A stretch of DNA of 64,000 nucleotides, taken from Symbiodinium natans. Lineage: Eukaryota > Sar > Dinophyceae > Suessiales > Symbiodiniaceae. The notes under the pieces were generated by a model that searched no databases, was not told the DNA's origin, and saw nothing but the letters and a program-made list of their open reading frames with translations. The stretch's first letter is position 1. Each line of letters starts with the position of its first letter. This document shows positions 33,878 through 48,500 of this stretch, piece by piece. Both the position numbers and the translations under genes were made by a program. The stretch is taken from positions 343,545-407,544 of the forward strand of contig CAJNDS010000291.1 of assembly GCA_905221605.1 (NCBI GenBank), written 5' to 3'.

Positions 33878-36800
33878 AGCCATCGGGAACCGCAGTCACT
33901 GAGTGTGGCATACTGTTCTTCCCTCCTGAGAAGAGCTTGCTAGGATCAGGCTTTCTTTTGTGACTTTACCTACTTGCCCTCTTCTCGTAGTGCTCGTATG
34001 GAGCTTCTCTGCCTTTGTGTAATGTGCGCAGCTGCACATGTAGCAGTCTGAGGTCGGCATCATCGAGCTGCTCAGCTTTCCGAATTCCTGCTTGCGCAGT
34101 AGCCAGGGATTGTGGGGCTTTTTAGGCCTTTCGCTAGAGAAAGGGTTCTTTTCCGAGCGCGCATTTGCAATTCTCATCTACACTTGTTCAAGAGCAAGGT
34201 CGCCGATTCGATGTCGAGCGAAATGCAACAAACCTCACAGGGCTAGGCCCCGCTTCTTAGGAAGGTGGTCTCCAGAGCCAAACTCTACATCCTGAAAGAT
34301 GCCCAAGCAAGAAGCCGTGGACCCACATGCAGCCCTTGTGCACCACCTTTGCGCAGCCGGAAATCTTTTGCTGGCCAGGGTGTACAACCTCCAGACAATC
34401 CAGACAGACATCCTCGGTGATTATGGCGTCTCGGCGGGTTCGACGTGTTTTCTTCGGTTTCTCTTTATGTTATCTTTCCGTCTTCTAGAGATCCTACACA
34501 TTCTATCATTCTACAGATCCGGATCCAGGGTTTCAGCGAGTGGCTTTTTAAGTTTGTTTTGCTCATGTCTAGTGTGTGCAAGCCAGCCTGCGTCAGTGAT
34601 CTGCATGTGTGCAGTCATGACCACCTGCACTTGCACGAACATGCACATGATTCACGCAGAAATGTCTAGCAAAGATGCCTGCTTGCAGTGCAAGCATATC
34701 TGCATGCCGCAGTCAGATTTGCTGCAGAAACTACGCTCTGCTGCCTATTCCGACAAGGTTCTGCCCATTCGGCATCCCACCCCCTGCGGATTTCCCATCG
34801 CCTCTCATCGCCTCCCATCGCCTCCCATCGCCTCCCATCGCCTTTCCCTCTTTCGCTTTGTCTTCGACGCAGAGGCAAGACACCTCAGTTGACGCATCAC
34901 TCCTTAAGAGCCCAAGCCCATGTTTCAAGGGCATGTCATGGGTGTGCTCTGCATGTCCGGCGAGTGGGGGAGGCACCGTCTTTTCTAATGGAGCATGGGT
35001 CCTTGTTTGCAAGCGGTGTTCACATCGCCACTGGACAGTCTCCAAGCCCAGAGCTTGTCAAAATTCCCAGCGCTCCTCCTCTTCCTCTCCTCCTCCTCCT
35101 CTGTCTCTCCTCCCCCTCTATCTCTCTCTTTCCTCTCTCTTGTCTCTCCTCTCCCTCCTCTCGCTCCCAAATTAACCGTCAAACAAGGAATGGAAAAATA
35201 GAAAGCCATGGTCATCTCCGAGTCGTTTCCCTCTCCGCCCCTGCCTCTATGCTCTCGATCTCGCCGCGTTGTGAGCACGCGTGTGGATGTTGTTGGACAC
35301 TGTCCATACAGCACTTCTGTGCAAACTTGAGTGCCCCAGCTGCCTGCCCGGACAAGCCGCTTGCAACTCTCCTCTCTGCTCGCGTCCTCGATGCATGGGG
35401 TCTTGGCAAGATGGCCGGCCCACATCCTAGATCATCTTTGCTGCAAACCATGTTTGCCTGAGTTCCCCAACCTTTTATTACAGGCTCTAAAGTCATCTGA
35501 GCTCCTCAGCTCTAGACCTGCCACACGGGCCACCTATATACATGTGTATGGACGTGCATTGCTAGACTTCCATGAAACCGGCTGCTTTTGTCGAAGATTT
35601 TGCACCTTTATTGAGCTGCAGTTTTCAGACCTCGCTTGTCCAAGTAATCTGGCAGCTGTTTTTTTGAGCAAGGCTACGGCGCCTTTGGCATCCCCTTCGG
35701 CAAGAAGATCGAGGAGATTTGAGATCCCAAACCTTGAAAAAGCCAAGGCGACTTCTCCCATAAAATGAGTCACAAGCTTGCGGCCATGGCGGCATGTGAC
35801 CGTATACCTTTCCAAACCAAGACTCAAGACTTTCGTAGTGTCTTTGGGCAGTGCCTTTGGGGCAATGCCTTTGGCACTCCCTGCAGGATGCCGAGAAGAA
35901 GACGAAGAGCCTCAACGCCGAAATCAACAACGGCAGGCTGGCAATGATGGCCATCATCGGCAACTTGTCGTGGAAGACGGACCCGTTCTGTGAGCGGTTG
36001 GCTCGGCACGGCACTGTCCAACGCTAGACACCGGTGAACGTCGTAACGTTGTGTCACAATGCATTGACAGTTCAGGACTAGGGTCAAAGCTTTTGTGGCG
36101 TGCCGCGAAGGGGTGTCGAGTACATCTTCTTTGTGAAGTTCTGTGACCAAAGTCCATCAGTTTGGGATCTGGATGTTCCTCAGAGCCAGAAAGCTTGCGC
36201 AGTAAGCAAGCAGGTTTGAGCAGCTTTCAAAATTTGCAGCTGACAGCAATCGAAGAAGTAGGTGCCCCTGCTAGAGTGTTGCACTGAGGAATGTTCTTCC
36301 AGGACGGCCTGACCGGATCCGCCTGGGGATTCTTGGTGGCCCTCATGCCCTCCTCAAAAGACCCTGAGGGACCCCCCTTTGTTTCTCCGCGCCCTCAGAG
36401 GTTGACGTGATTCTCTCCCATCTGCTTGCAATGCTCCTCTCCACAGGGAAAGGATTGGATTGCCTTTCAGCTTTCTATATTTCGTAAAACCCAAACCTTG
36501 GATCCTGCAGCTCCGAATGCGGGTTCTCCGATCCGGAATGAGAGGTGCCACAGGAGGCCCAGCCTTGTGCAGTTGCACACTTAAAAGCATCCTGGAGCAC
36601 CTCAAAGTTCGTTTGTTGGCACGGCTTTGGGCTGTGGCACCGTGTCCCCTGCTTGGTTGCTACCATGGTTCCCTGACCCATCCTGGGAGTTTCAGTTGAG
36701 GGCAGAGCTGGGCTTCTTAAACTCTGGTGAGTTTTTGAGGTGACTGGGCCAACTACGCCGACTCACCCTTGCGCGCGACTGCTCCGGACTTCTCCACGGA

Positions 36801-39800
36801 GCTCGGGGTATGGGTTAGATGGGTTGGCTTCATGTAAGGTCTTCGGCGCTTTTTTGTTTTCGATCCGATGATAGGGCTGTTTGGTTCTCGATGCTTGAGA
36901 TTTGGGATGTGTTGGGCCGGCAGAGAGACGAGCGAAACTCCAGCGGAGATGCAAGCAGAAGTCACACCACGAGCAGACAGGGAATCTGAGTCTTCTCCGT
37001 AGCAAAGCAGCTGGAGCGACCTGCTAGGAACCTTAGCGGAGATGCACATCTTTCTATCCCGAAAGCCATGCCTGCAACTCCCATAGACCTGCTCTCGACG
37101 ACCACGCTGAGCCTGCAACGTTTTTTTTCCCACTGTCGCCTCGTGTCCAACTGCTTGAACTCACAGCATCCGAAGCCCGAGTCGCTGTGCTTCCCTTCTC
37201 GATCCCCAGTGGCCCTAGAAGTGCCTAAGTCCTAGATGATTCGGAAGAGCAGTTCTCATGTCATCTGTTTCTGTGTCTGATGACATGCTGTGAGTCCTCA
37301 AGTGGATGTGAGATTTTGACAAGATAGCTTGACAAACGTGGGATTCGGGAAGATGTTGAAATGAATCACCACCAACCGTTGGCTTTGCGAACAAACTCGT
37401 TGTTGGGCTGCAGCGTGTCACAACAAGCCCTTGACATCCCTTGGCTGTGACTTAAGATGTGACTTGTCCCCGAGCATGCGATGGCAACTTGCAAACGGCG
37501 TCTGTTGCCTTCGGCCTTAAAGGGCCCCCCCCCCCCTCTCCACATCCCCCAATGAGCGCCTCAAGTCATCCGTCGCAGTAGAATGGGCAAACCAGAGACC
37601 CTGAACCCTGAACCCTGAACCCTGAACCCTGAACCCTGAACCCTGAACCCTGAACCCTGAACCCTAAACCCTAAACCCTAAACCCTGAACCCTAAACCCT
37701 AAACCCTAAACCCTGCACCTTTCTCCAGAGGGGGAGGGGGTTGGAAGGCATTGGAAGGGGGTGAGAATGGAGATGGCCCTGGAGGAGCTGGGAGTGACGC
37801 CGCCGCTGGGCTTCTTCGACCCGCTGGGCCTCAGCAAGTTCGACGACCCGGAGGTGTTTCGCAGTTTGAGGGCTTGCGGTTTGTGTCTCTGTGTGTGTGT
37901 GTGTGTGTGAGACACGATGATCTGAAGACTGAGGGGCTGAGTGTCTTGGGGATTTGCCGTGACCCTGGGTGACAGCACTGCTCAGAAAGCTGTGGAGGAA
38001 ATAGGTAGAGGGTTGCCTGTGCTTCTGGCGTGGCAGCACAGCGCCGTGCATGCCTATGACCAAACCATTACTTCCACATACACGGTACGGAAAGTGACCG
38101 AACGTTGAGGAAGAACTGCCGGAGAGCATTCGACCGTAAGCCAGACATCTTGAATACGTATAGGCTTGCCTCAGGACCCCTAAAGCCCTGTTTGCCTGTT
38201 GTGCGCTTACTGCTGCCGTCCGGGGGTCCCCAGAAAATTGTCAACGAATTTTCGGCTTCCAAAGCCTCTCTTGCCTCCTCAAAAAGACTGACCCCCGGGT
38301 TGCAGCTCCTTACAAGCGGACTCGGTTCATCAAGGAAAGAACCTTCAAGCTTGATTCCAACGGCAACCTTGAGTTTTTCGCCCTTCAAGCCTGGAATCCC
38401 AAACCCCTCTGGCAGAAATCTGGCATCTGGCACCCTGAGTTCCGAAAGTTCCGAAAGTTCCGAATTTTCCCTGCTCCAGGTCGCCGCTGCGCAGTTCAAG
38501 CGCCGCCGCATCATCGAGATCCAGCACGGACGGGTGTGGGACACAGTGTTCCGTACCGTCACAGGTGTGTGGGTTGTTTGGAGCATGCTTGGGGCCCAGA
38601 ATCAGAATCCAACATAGGCCCAACAAAGTCGCAGGATTGGAGTTGGCAACTTGGGGGCTTTTGGAAGCCAGTGGTGTCTCAGAAAAGGTTTCAGAAACTC
38701 CCGCAATGTGGCACACATCGAAGGTCTGAACCTGAAGGGCAACTTTCGAGATCCCCAGAAGGGTGCCGGCAGAGTTGACCCGAGATGGACCCAGGTTCTA
38801 AGCTTTACTGGTAAGGGTTGCGGATCTGGAGGGACTCTGGGTTTGAGTTTGGGAGGCAGTCCAGCTGTGCATCGCACAGGTCGCCATGCTGGCTTGCATT
38901 GGCTACATTGTCCCAGAATATACGCGCTTCCCAGGCCCGTCGCAGTTTTTTGCGCACGGAGCATCGATGGCCAACATGTTTGAAGCACCCTTCCGCCACA
39001 ATCACCCTCATGTTGAACCTTGTTGTATGGAGCCTCACAAGCAGGGTGTGCAGAGGGTTGAGTGCAGCAAGGAACTTCGATGCAGCGGGTTCAGCCGAGA
39101 ATGCTTCTGATCTCTGCCCACCGCCCATTGCCCGAATCTTCGTGCAGTGAAGGCTGCTGTGAAGACCAAGACATGCATTCAGCCCCCGGAACCGCCCCCC
39201 ACTTTCTGGTCAAACGCTGCGGTCAAAGGCTTAGCTGCTGGCTTAGCCCCTCCAGGGGGCTCGTTAAATGTACTTTTCCAATCTTTTCCAACTGCAGTGT
39301 GCAGGCTTCTGCTCTCCCTCCCAGAGCTTGTCCTTCACCGACGCCTGGTAGAGAGAGGCTCTGTGTGGGCAGCGTCTGGCAAAGGTCTTGTGACATGCTA
39401 AAGCCTTCGGCCCCAAAAGAAATGAGCCCTGAGTCACGGGAACTGAATCCAGCTTGGAGAGCCCGAAATGTCCCATGAAAGGTTTAAAGAACAAACCTCC
39501 TGATCCCAACCTGGCAGACCTAGCGTCGCCTCGAAGGGACGCCGCTCCTCAAGTGAGATGGTCTAAGGACATCCCCAACGGCCTCAAGGGCGCAGCTGTC
39601 GTGCCGTTGGCAGGCTCAGCTTCGTCCTGCGCGGCTTTTTTTTGATTACGGTTGGCTCGGACCCGGGTTTTAAGCAGACTCTGAAGAGCAAAGGGGCGAA
39701 GTCGTGAGTGGCTGTTGGTATGATGACGCTGTTGTTGTGTTGTGGGTATGCTCCGAAACCAAGGAGCACTTCTTAAAGCAGCGGTTAGGGTTCAGAAAGG

Positions 39801-41591
39801 GCTTCACGAGATTCTGTACTCCCGGCTTGGGCCTCGCAAGGCTGGCTCCAGATCGTCACTTTCGTCCCCTGGCCTGCAAAAAGCTTTCCCTTTCTGCAAT
39901 TCGGGGAGAGGCTCAAAAGAGGAGAAGGGCGTGTCCTTCTTGAGACCCCTGAGCCCAGCAAACCGCCCAGCAAGCGGGGCACGCTTGCTATCTTCGTTTC
40001 GGGCTGTTGAGTAGATCTGGGCTGTAACATTGGATGGTCGTGAGATGTGGTAGAGCGGTTTCGAGGCGTCTCCTTGCGGAGAGTTTCGGTGGCCCCGTTC
40101 ACCTTGTGAGCCAAGAAGATATGGGTGGGTTTTCTGTTTCCTCACGCATCTAGATTCTAGATGTTTCCTAGCTCTCGGCCCTCTACCCTCCACAATAACA
40201 GGTGGCTGGGACATTTCTCACCGGGTTTTTTTGACTGTTGCATTGATGACTGTGCATGTATTGCTGAACGCCATCCGGCTATGCACCCACGTTTCCGAGC
40301 AGTCTGCACCAGCTGCAGAAGCCTGCCAGGTGGGAATCATTGAGCTGCTCGGACGCAAAATGCTTCTCATAACATACCAATTAAATACCCTAAGCCCTAA
40401 CCCTAAACCCCTAAACCCTCAACCCTAGACCCTCAACCCAAAACCCTAAACTCTAAACCCTTATCCCGACCCAAGAGCCTGGATGGGCACTGGGCGCGAA
40501 GGGCCGAGCAAAGAGTCCAAGATTGAGCCTTCGTCCATCCTGTAAGCCCGGTGGCAGCCTGTTGCCCCAAAACGCTAGACCCAAGAGTCAAGAGCCCGGA
40601 CAGACTTGCAGCATTTCTCGCTTCCCTCCAATCTCCTTGAAAGAGAGTCCTGTATTGGGGCCGTGTGAACCTTCCTCGCTTGGCAGTCCGCTTGGAATCT
40701 GGCGCTTCTTTGCGGGCCTGATTTTTGATTGTTGGGGGGGAGTTCTTGGTCTTGAGGGCATGAAGCGCAACAAGGATCACCAAGGGTCCTGTGTGTTTCT
40801 CACAAAAACAACAACCGCAGGGTGTACAACCTCCAGACGGTCCAGACCGACGTGCTGGGTGACTACGGACTCTCGGGCTTGATACTGCCATTTCGTGCTT
40901 CTAGCTACAAGCTCCAGCTTCGTGGCATTTCGTGGCATTTCGTGGCATTTCGTGGCACTTCGTGGCACTTCGTGGCATTTCGTGGCATTTCGTGGCATTT
41001 CGTGGCATTTCGTGGCATTTCGTGGCATTTCGTGGCATCCGGAGGATATGGCGCCTTCGGACTGCCATTCGGGAAAAAGATCGAGGAGACTTGGTTGCAG
41101 AACTGGAAACAGCTTCCAGCTCCATACAAGTGAATATAGTTTGCACAACACTATGTGCACCCATTTTCGCACCAGCGTTTGGCCCGCGCATGGTATCCCT
41201 CCGCCCGGTGGGTTTAGGGTGGGGTAGAGGGGGGGGGGGTGCGGCGGGCGGCGGGGAGCGAGAACACGGAGCGTGCATATAAACCCCTAAACAGGATGCC
41301 GAGAAGAAGACGAAGAGCCTCAACGCCGAACTCAACAATGGAAGATTGGCCATGATGGCCATCATCGGCGCCTTGTCCTGGAAAGGTGCCTAGAAGAGTT
41401 TCTGTGGCATGTTTGGCAGGGGGGGGTTTGGGGGTTGTCGGTTCCATGGATTTGAGGTTCCAAGTCTGGAGGTCTTCGGGCGTGGTCGCCCAACGTGCCC
41501 GATAACGTAGGCCTAGAAAGCTGACGAACCCCCCCCCCCCCCTGCACACCGACTCTTTACACACGTAGTCACACGCCCACACACCCGCACG

Positions 41592-41626
<35 letters not shown>

Positions 41627-42461
41627 ACACACCCACACACCCACACACCCACACACCCACACACCCACACACCCACACACCCACACACCCACACACCCAC
41701 ACACCCACACACCCACACACCCACACACCCACACACCCACACACCACACACCCACACACCCACACACCCACACACCCACACACCCACACACCCACACACC
41801 CACACACCCACACACCCACACACCCACACACCCACACACCCACACACCCACACACCCACACAGTTCTCGCACACCCACACAGTTCTCGCCGCTCTGAGCT
41901 TCATTTCCATGCCGAGGCATGTTCTTCCAAGATGGCCTTACCGGCTCCGCATGGGGCAACTGGGCCGGTGTGTTTAAGGTGGGTTCAATGGCCCAGCTAT
42001 GCTGCTGGATTCGGGCAAGTTTGATGGGGCCACGCAGTGTGACACCCCAAATCCAGAAAAGCAAGCTTTTGACTTAGTTGCTTATCGCATCAAGAATTGT
42101 GAGGTGCTATTGAACTGAAGAGGGATCCTTCTTGAAGACTTCTTGTGGGTTTCCCAATAAGAATCACCCCAAAGCCCTGCGACTCAATACCTGCCACCTG
42201 TGCCAACGCACGCCTCGAAAAGCCCAGGAAGCCCAGGAAGCCCAGGAAGCCCAGGAAGCCCCCTGGAAAGCCCCAAAAGAAATGAGCATTGCCAACAATG
42301 CCCTCCTGCAGAGTGATGAGCTAGTTTGGGGCAGTCCCAAGTCCACAATGGTGTGCGTTTGTGCATGAAGTGAGGCGCAGGCTCGAAGCATGCATCGGTG
42401 GAAGCAGAGTTGGGCCGACGAGTACCACTCTTTCTCGATGTGTCTCCCTCTCCCTTACTCC

Positions 42462-42520
<59 letters not shown>

Positions 42521-45500
42521 CCACGATGTTTCGTCCATGCGTCCGCTTGTCAGTCCGTCGCTGCCATGGGGTGTGTTGAACAAGCAAGCCGCTTCTCACC
42601 CGGAGGTCCCAGACCTGTTCTTACAGTGACTTGAGGCGACTGGGCCAACTACGCCGACTCACCCCTGCGTGCGTTCGAGGCTTGCAGTCCTGTGTTTGTG
42701 TGAACCGTTTACGGTTTCAGTGCGCCCTAAAGATCCTGCACTTCGGCGAATCATCTTGAGACCCTCATGGTTCAGTGACAGCACCCCACTTTGCTGCTGA
42801 AAGTGCTGCAGGCGCCTCAGCCTCAAACCCCTTACTTAAACTTCTCTCGGACATATCCAAAATCTCAGACCTCCTCAAGGTGGGTGCGCCCCCAAAACCG
42901 CTCAAGCCCTCTCAACTTTCAGGAGGAGCTGGGTGTTCAGCCCCCGGTCGGCTTCTGGGTGCCTCGGCAGCAGGGGCCGAACCCTGAAAGCACTGCGAGC
43001 GCTGCACTGTGGGAAGCTCTGGAGGCCCTTAAGACCCCCCTGAAGCCCTAAAAGGCAGAATAGCAGAATCCAAAGGCAACCCCGCCCTTCCCGAACTTTC
43101 AAACCTGAGCCCACAGGATCCCGTGGGCTACACTCGTGATGGTGCCTTGGCGGCCTTTGATGTATAGGGGTCAGAGGATGAGGAAACACAAGTTGCAAAG
43201 TCAGCAGCGCAGTCAGAATGGGCAGGACTTGCAGACTCACAGATCTCTACGCTGTGAACTCTCTTCTTTGCCCGTCGTAGAAATCTGGCGACGATGGAAT
43301 GTATTGAAACGTCATGAAATTCGCTGGACCCTGGGAACGAAAGCCTTGCTCCGGAGGCAATGCCGACACCTTCAAGCGCCGGCGCGAGACGGAAATCAAG
43401 CGCCTCGGCTAGTTGAAGCCACCCTTCGCAACGCGCGATGCTTTTTCAACGGCAAATTTGAATAGAAGCTGCGAGAGCAGCAAGGGTCAAAGACGGATCT
43501 GAACAGCAATGACTTGCATCCCGAACCCCGCTCCAGCGCACCCCGCTGAGTGCACCGATCCCTGTGTGAACCAGCCAGCAATTCACAGCAAGATGGGGAC
43601 GAACTTGATCAAATCTGGGGCTATCGCAAAACAGGAAGCCTTCCCTAAACTTTCTCAGTTTCGGAAACCCAAAACCATCTTGAACGAGGCATGGCCGTGT
43701 GGCGATGTATGCCACCATGGGCGGCGCGGCAAGAGCTAGTTCAAGAATTTACATGTTAAATAAGGCCGTTTCGGTGCCCCGAAATTCTGCCCTCGAGTCC
43801 AAGTCTGCTCTGAACTTCTTGGGGCTGGGCCTTGGCTTGGGTGCCAACGGGGTGCTACTCTTTGTAGTTCCCGCTTCTGTAAAGAAGAGAGCGGCTGAGG
43901 AGCTCAATGCAGGCCTTATTTTCTTTTTTTCGACTACATAATCGGGAGGGTGCTTGCCAGGGCTTCTACTTCTAGTTGCTTCTCTGGTTGAGACGGTTCG
44001 GCACTGAGCTTGCTAGACCCTAACAGTTCGGTTGTGTGGTGGCCGCACAAGCTCTCTTTGGTTTCCGACATCTGTTCACCCACCACGGTGTGGAATGCCT
44101 ATTCTCGCTCTCTCTTGAAGCTCAGAGAATCTGGCACGACGTCCTGCATAAAGCCCCAAAGAGGTGTCGTGCCCTTAAACCCTCCCACCCTAAACACCTA
44201 CTCTCCAGACCCTCAAGCCCTTCCTGACTTCTCAGGCGTCGCAAGGTGAGCTTTGCACCCCGAAAGCATCCAAGCCCCCTGCAAAATTCATCCTGCTTTG
44301 AGGCTACATCGTGCCTGAGTACTTCAAGTGGCCAGGCTGGGGTCCACCTTTGCCTTCAAGAAGCTCTCGGATGACTCATCTAGCCATCTAGTCTTGTTGC
44401 ATGCTGGGCCCACGCCCGAAGTCCCAAACAAGCACGAGCAGAGCATCAAAGGACCCACTAGCTACAGGGATCCTGGCATTGGCACCTCTTAGGTGCTAAG
44501 GGCTCAGCAAGTCCTGGAACCAACAGCTTCACATCACACCTCCCAATTTCCTCAGCGATGCACTTGGAACTCTAAATTACATGGCTTCCTCAAGTTGGAC
44601 TCTACCGCTCGAAGCCGTGAGTCCTCCGTTCATACCTCACACCCGGTACCTTTATAGTTGTGTTATCGGATAGGCCTGCATTGCAAGCTGCCAGCTTGGG
44701 GCTTCGGAGCCAGTGGTCAGCTTGACCACCGCCTCAGTTCGATTGCCAAACAGATATTTGCCTCTGATACGAGTAAGAAGGCTCAGAGTTCGATGAGGTC
44801 TGTGAAGCTGCATGCTGGGCCCCCAAGCCCTCACGAAATCCCCAGTAGTGTGGATCTTTCCGTAGAAAGATCCTAGAGCGCTGCCCGAAGTCCCGAACAA
44901 GGCCCCTACAGTGCCCGAGCCTCCATGTTCAACGATACCAGTAAGGTCTGTGAACCCGTCAGGATTCCTCTCGCCCTCCCTCGGTTTGAAGTTTTCGGAC
45001 GTGCCGAACGGCCTGGCTGCCATCACCAAGGTGCCCCACTCAGTCAAACCCCAGGCTTCAGGTGAGTAAAACCCGAAGTCTCAGGATGTTTCAGGATGTT
45101 TCAGCGTTGCCTTGCCGCGCACAACATCCACCAAAACCTACTCGTACAATCAAGCAGGATTCGCATCATCATCTTGGAAAGGCATTGACCCATCTGGACT
45201 TCTGATGGACGGAAACGGAACTCTCTCCTCTTGCTGAGGTGCCTGGTGCTGGCTGGGCGCAGATCGTGGCCTTTGCCGGCTACTACGAGCTCTCAGTGTA
45301 CAAGTACAGCGGAACCCCAGGTCGGGGGGAAATGGGGTGCGTTTGGGGGATGTTTGGGGTCAGTGGGGCTTTGGCGAGGGGGGTCGGGGGGCGGGGTCCT
45401 TAGGACTTAGGGGATCACCACGAAAGGCCAGTCCAGCACCGCATCAGACCCAGACCTCGCTTGTGCATCGAGGTGACTATGGCTGGAAGCCGATCACCTC

Positions 45501-48500
45501 AAGTGATCCCGAGACTCTCAAGAAGAAGCCCCTGGACTTTGTTGGACATGTTGGGCTGGTTGAGGGATTCTCAGTGATTGCACCAGTGATTAATTGGTCG
45601 AAGCACAGGACAGGGTGAATGCAGACAAGCATAGGCTGCGGAATGCGGCATATGTCGGATACGTGTCAGATCCCCACTGCCGGACTTGTCCGTATCCCAG
45701 TTTCAACGCAAGGTTGAGCGCCGAGATCGCCAACGGAAGGCTGGCGATGCAACTCGGCTCGCTTCCAAATTAACTCTGCAAGAGCCAGCTCAACCTGTTG
45801 ACCCCAACCCTTGATAAAGCCGGACGACTAATTCAATGAGAATCTTCTCAGCCCTGCTTTTCGCTGCCAATGCCTATGCAGCTACAGGATGGCCATCATT
45901 GGCATGTTCTTCCAGGATGGTCTCACAGGCTCGGCAAGCAGCGAGTCTAGTGTTTGTTGGCCACCCAAGCCGAACTAGGCTTACCGGCGGCAGTGGGGGC
46001 GGGTCGGTCTTTGCGGGTTCTGTGGCTGCTCGCTCAGGCGGATTTTCTGGGTGTAGGTTTATGTAGGATTGAAGTTTTGGGGCACTTTTAGCCTCGAGAG
46101 ACGTTGAGGTCTCGGGGCTTAGGCGCTTTAGGGCATACGCTGTCTGGGTCGACGTGCCGGCAGTGAAAGTGCCGCCTGAAGCATCTTGTATCCCCGAACT
46201 CCAAACTCTAGAAGCGTAGACCCCAACCTAACCTTGATCCTGAACTAGCCTGGCGACGCTGGAACCTTTGTAGATGAAGCGAACCTGGAAGACACAATAG
46301 ACACAAGAGCGGGAGGCTCCGCATGGGGTGACTGGGCCACCTACACCGATTCCCCCCTGCGGGCCTTCGAGGACGAGACGGGCGTGACCTGACGTGGCAC
46401 GGGGTAAATCTGTCCACCCTGAACTGCAACGGGAGGCCTTAAGCGGGTCTGTGGCGAGGTGAAGCCGCAGGTGAGGTAAGGTGGCGTGCGAGTTTAGGAA
46501 GGGTTGTTCAATGACAGTCGCACCCCTTCTGCTGCTAAACTCAAAATCCTCTCAAAAGCCGCGCAGCCGTGCTTTCAGGAGGAGCTGGGTGTTCAGCCCC
46601 CGGTCGGCTTCTGGGTGCCTCGGAAGCAGCACCTGAATCCCGAAAGCACGCAAGCACTGCAAGCAAGAAATGGAATCACTGTGGAGACGCTGTGGAAGCC
46701 CTGAAGTGGCCCTCAAGTCTTAAACACGTCAGAATCCAACGGCAACCCCGCCCGAACCTTGAAGCGTGAGCCTACAGGATCCTGTGGGCTACACTCGTGA
46801 TGGTGACTTGGCGGACTTTGATGTATAGGGGTCAGAGGAGGAAACGCAAGTTGACGAAGTCAGCAACGAAATCAGAATGAGCAGGGGGCTTGCAGACTTA
46901 CAGATCTTTCTAAGAATGGCGTTGAGCAGTGCCTACGCCATGAACTCTCTTCTTTTCGCGTCGTAGAAATATGGTGAAACTTTCACGTGAGAATTTGGCG
47001 CTACCTGCCTGGTCTGTATCTTCTGAGTCTTCTGAACCCTAAGGCCGACCTGTTGAAGGGAGAAAACGAGACCCTAGCTCGCCTAGCTCGCCTAGCTCGC
47101 GCTCGCCTAGCTCCTGGTAGAATTGGCAAGTTGCACCACTGGCAAGTGTGAGTGTTTGAGTGCTTTCTGGGATTTTATCCAAGGGAGTGCAGAATGGAAC
47201 ATATCGCTTGCTTTGCGCCCTAGAGCCTGGGCACGAAAGCCTCCCTCCGGAGGCAACGCCGACACCTTCAAGCGCCGGCGCGAGACCGAAATCAAGCGCC
47301 TCGACTAAGTTTACAAATTCTGGGGCTCCCGCATCCCGAAACTTTATATGTTTCGGAATCCCAAAATCATCTAACCTGTCCGGGCCTAAATCGATCTCAT
47401 CACACAAAACACGCTGGCAACAAGTGCAGCAACTATTTTTGCTTCACAGTTGCTTCACGAAAAGAGAGCAAAGTGTAGGAGCCCCTTTCACGCCCCCTTG
47501 AGCGAGGCATGGCCGTGTGGCGATGTATGCCACCATGGGCTGCGCGGCAGTTTGAGCTAGCTTCAAAATGAAATTTTGCACAGGCTCCCTCTGGTCAGTC
47601 CTGGCAAAAGTGGAAGGAGAAGGCTGTGTTGTGAAACCTGAGCCAGCCCCGTCGACATCTGTATGACGAGCACAGTGTGACATGTTATGCTATACTTTGA
47701 GGCTACATCGTGCCTGAGTACTTCAAGTGGCCAGGCTGGGTCCACCTTGCCTTCAAGAAGCTGTGGGGGTTGGGAAGGGCTAAGGCCCAAGGACGTATCT
47801 GGTCTTGGTGCATGCTGGCCCCCGAGCCTTGACGAAATCCTCAGTGGATCTTTCCGCAGAAAGTTCGCCTGATAAGAAAGATAGCGGAGATAGCGGCTGC
47901 CCGAACGTCAGACCCTAAAACTGTCAGGATTCCTCTCGCCCTCCCTCGGCCTGAAGTTCTCGGACGTGCCGAATGGCTTGGCTGCCATCACGAAGGTGCC
48001 CTCCCGGGCCTTCGGGTGTTTTCAGATGCTGCCCATGGTTGCCTTGTAGCCACACCCCCGCCGAAAACCATCCTAAACCTACAATCAAGCAGGATTCGCA
48101 TCATACCATCTTGACTTCTTGAGGACGGAAAACGGAACTCTCTCCTCTTGCTGAGGTGCCTGGTGCTGGCTGGGCGCAGATCGTGGCCTTTGCCGGCTAC
48201 TACGAGCTCTCAGTGTACAAGTACAGCGGAACCCCAGGTCCGGCGGAATGGGGGTGCCTTTGGGGGATGCGCATCAGACCCAGACCTCGCTTGTGCATCG
48301 AGGTGACTATGGCTGGAAGCCGATCACCTCCAGTGATCCCGAGACTCTCAAGAAGAAGCCCCTGGACTTTGTTGAACATGTTGGGCTGGTTGAGGGATAC
48401 TCCGTGATTGTTCACGCAGAGCATCAGCCCCTCCACAGTTGAACAATGTTGAACACCAGTGATTAATTGGTCGAAGCGCAGGACAGGGTGAATGCAGACA

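Noticed and set aside
40921-41040. Regular repeats resembling a CRISPR-like array
   Set aside because: Period 10 with no spacers, inside an intron of a eukaryotic gene. It is a plain tandem repeat.
41214-42064. Cys-Val-Gly rich - strand frames (VCGCVG repeats)
   Set aside because: Antisense readings of the period-8 CACACCCA array in a module D intron.
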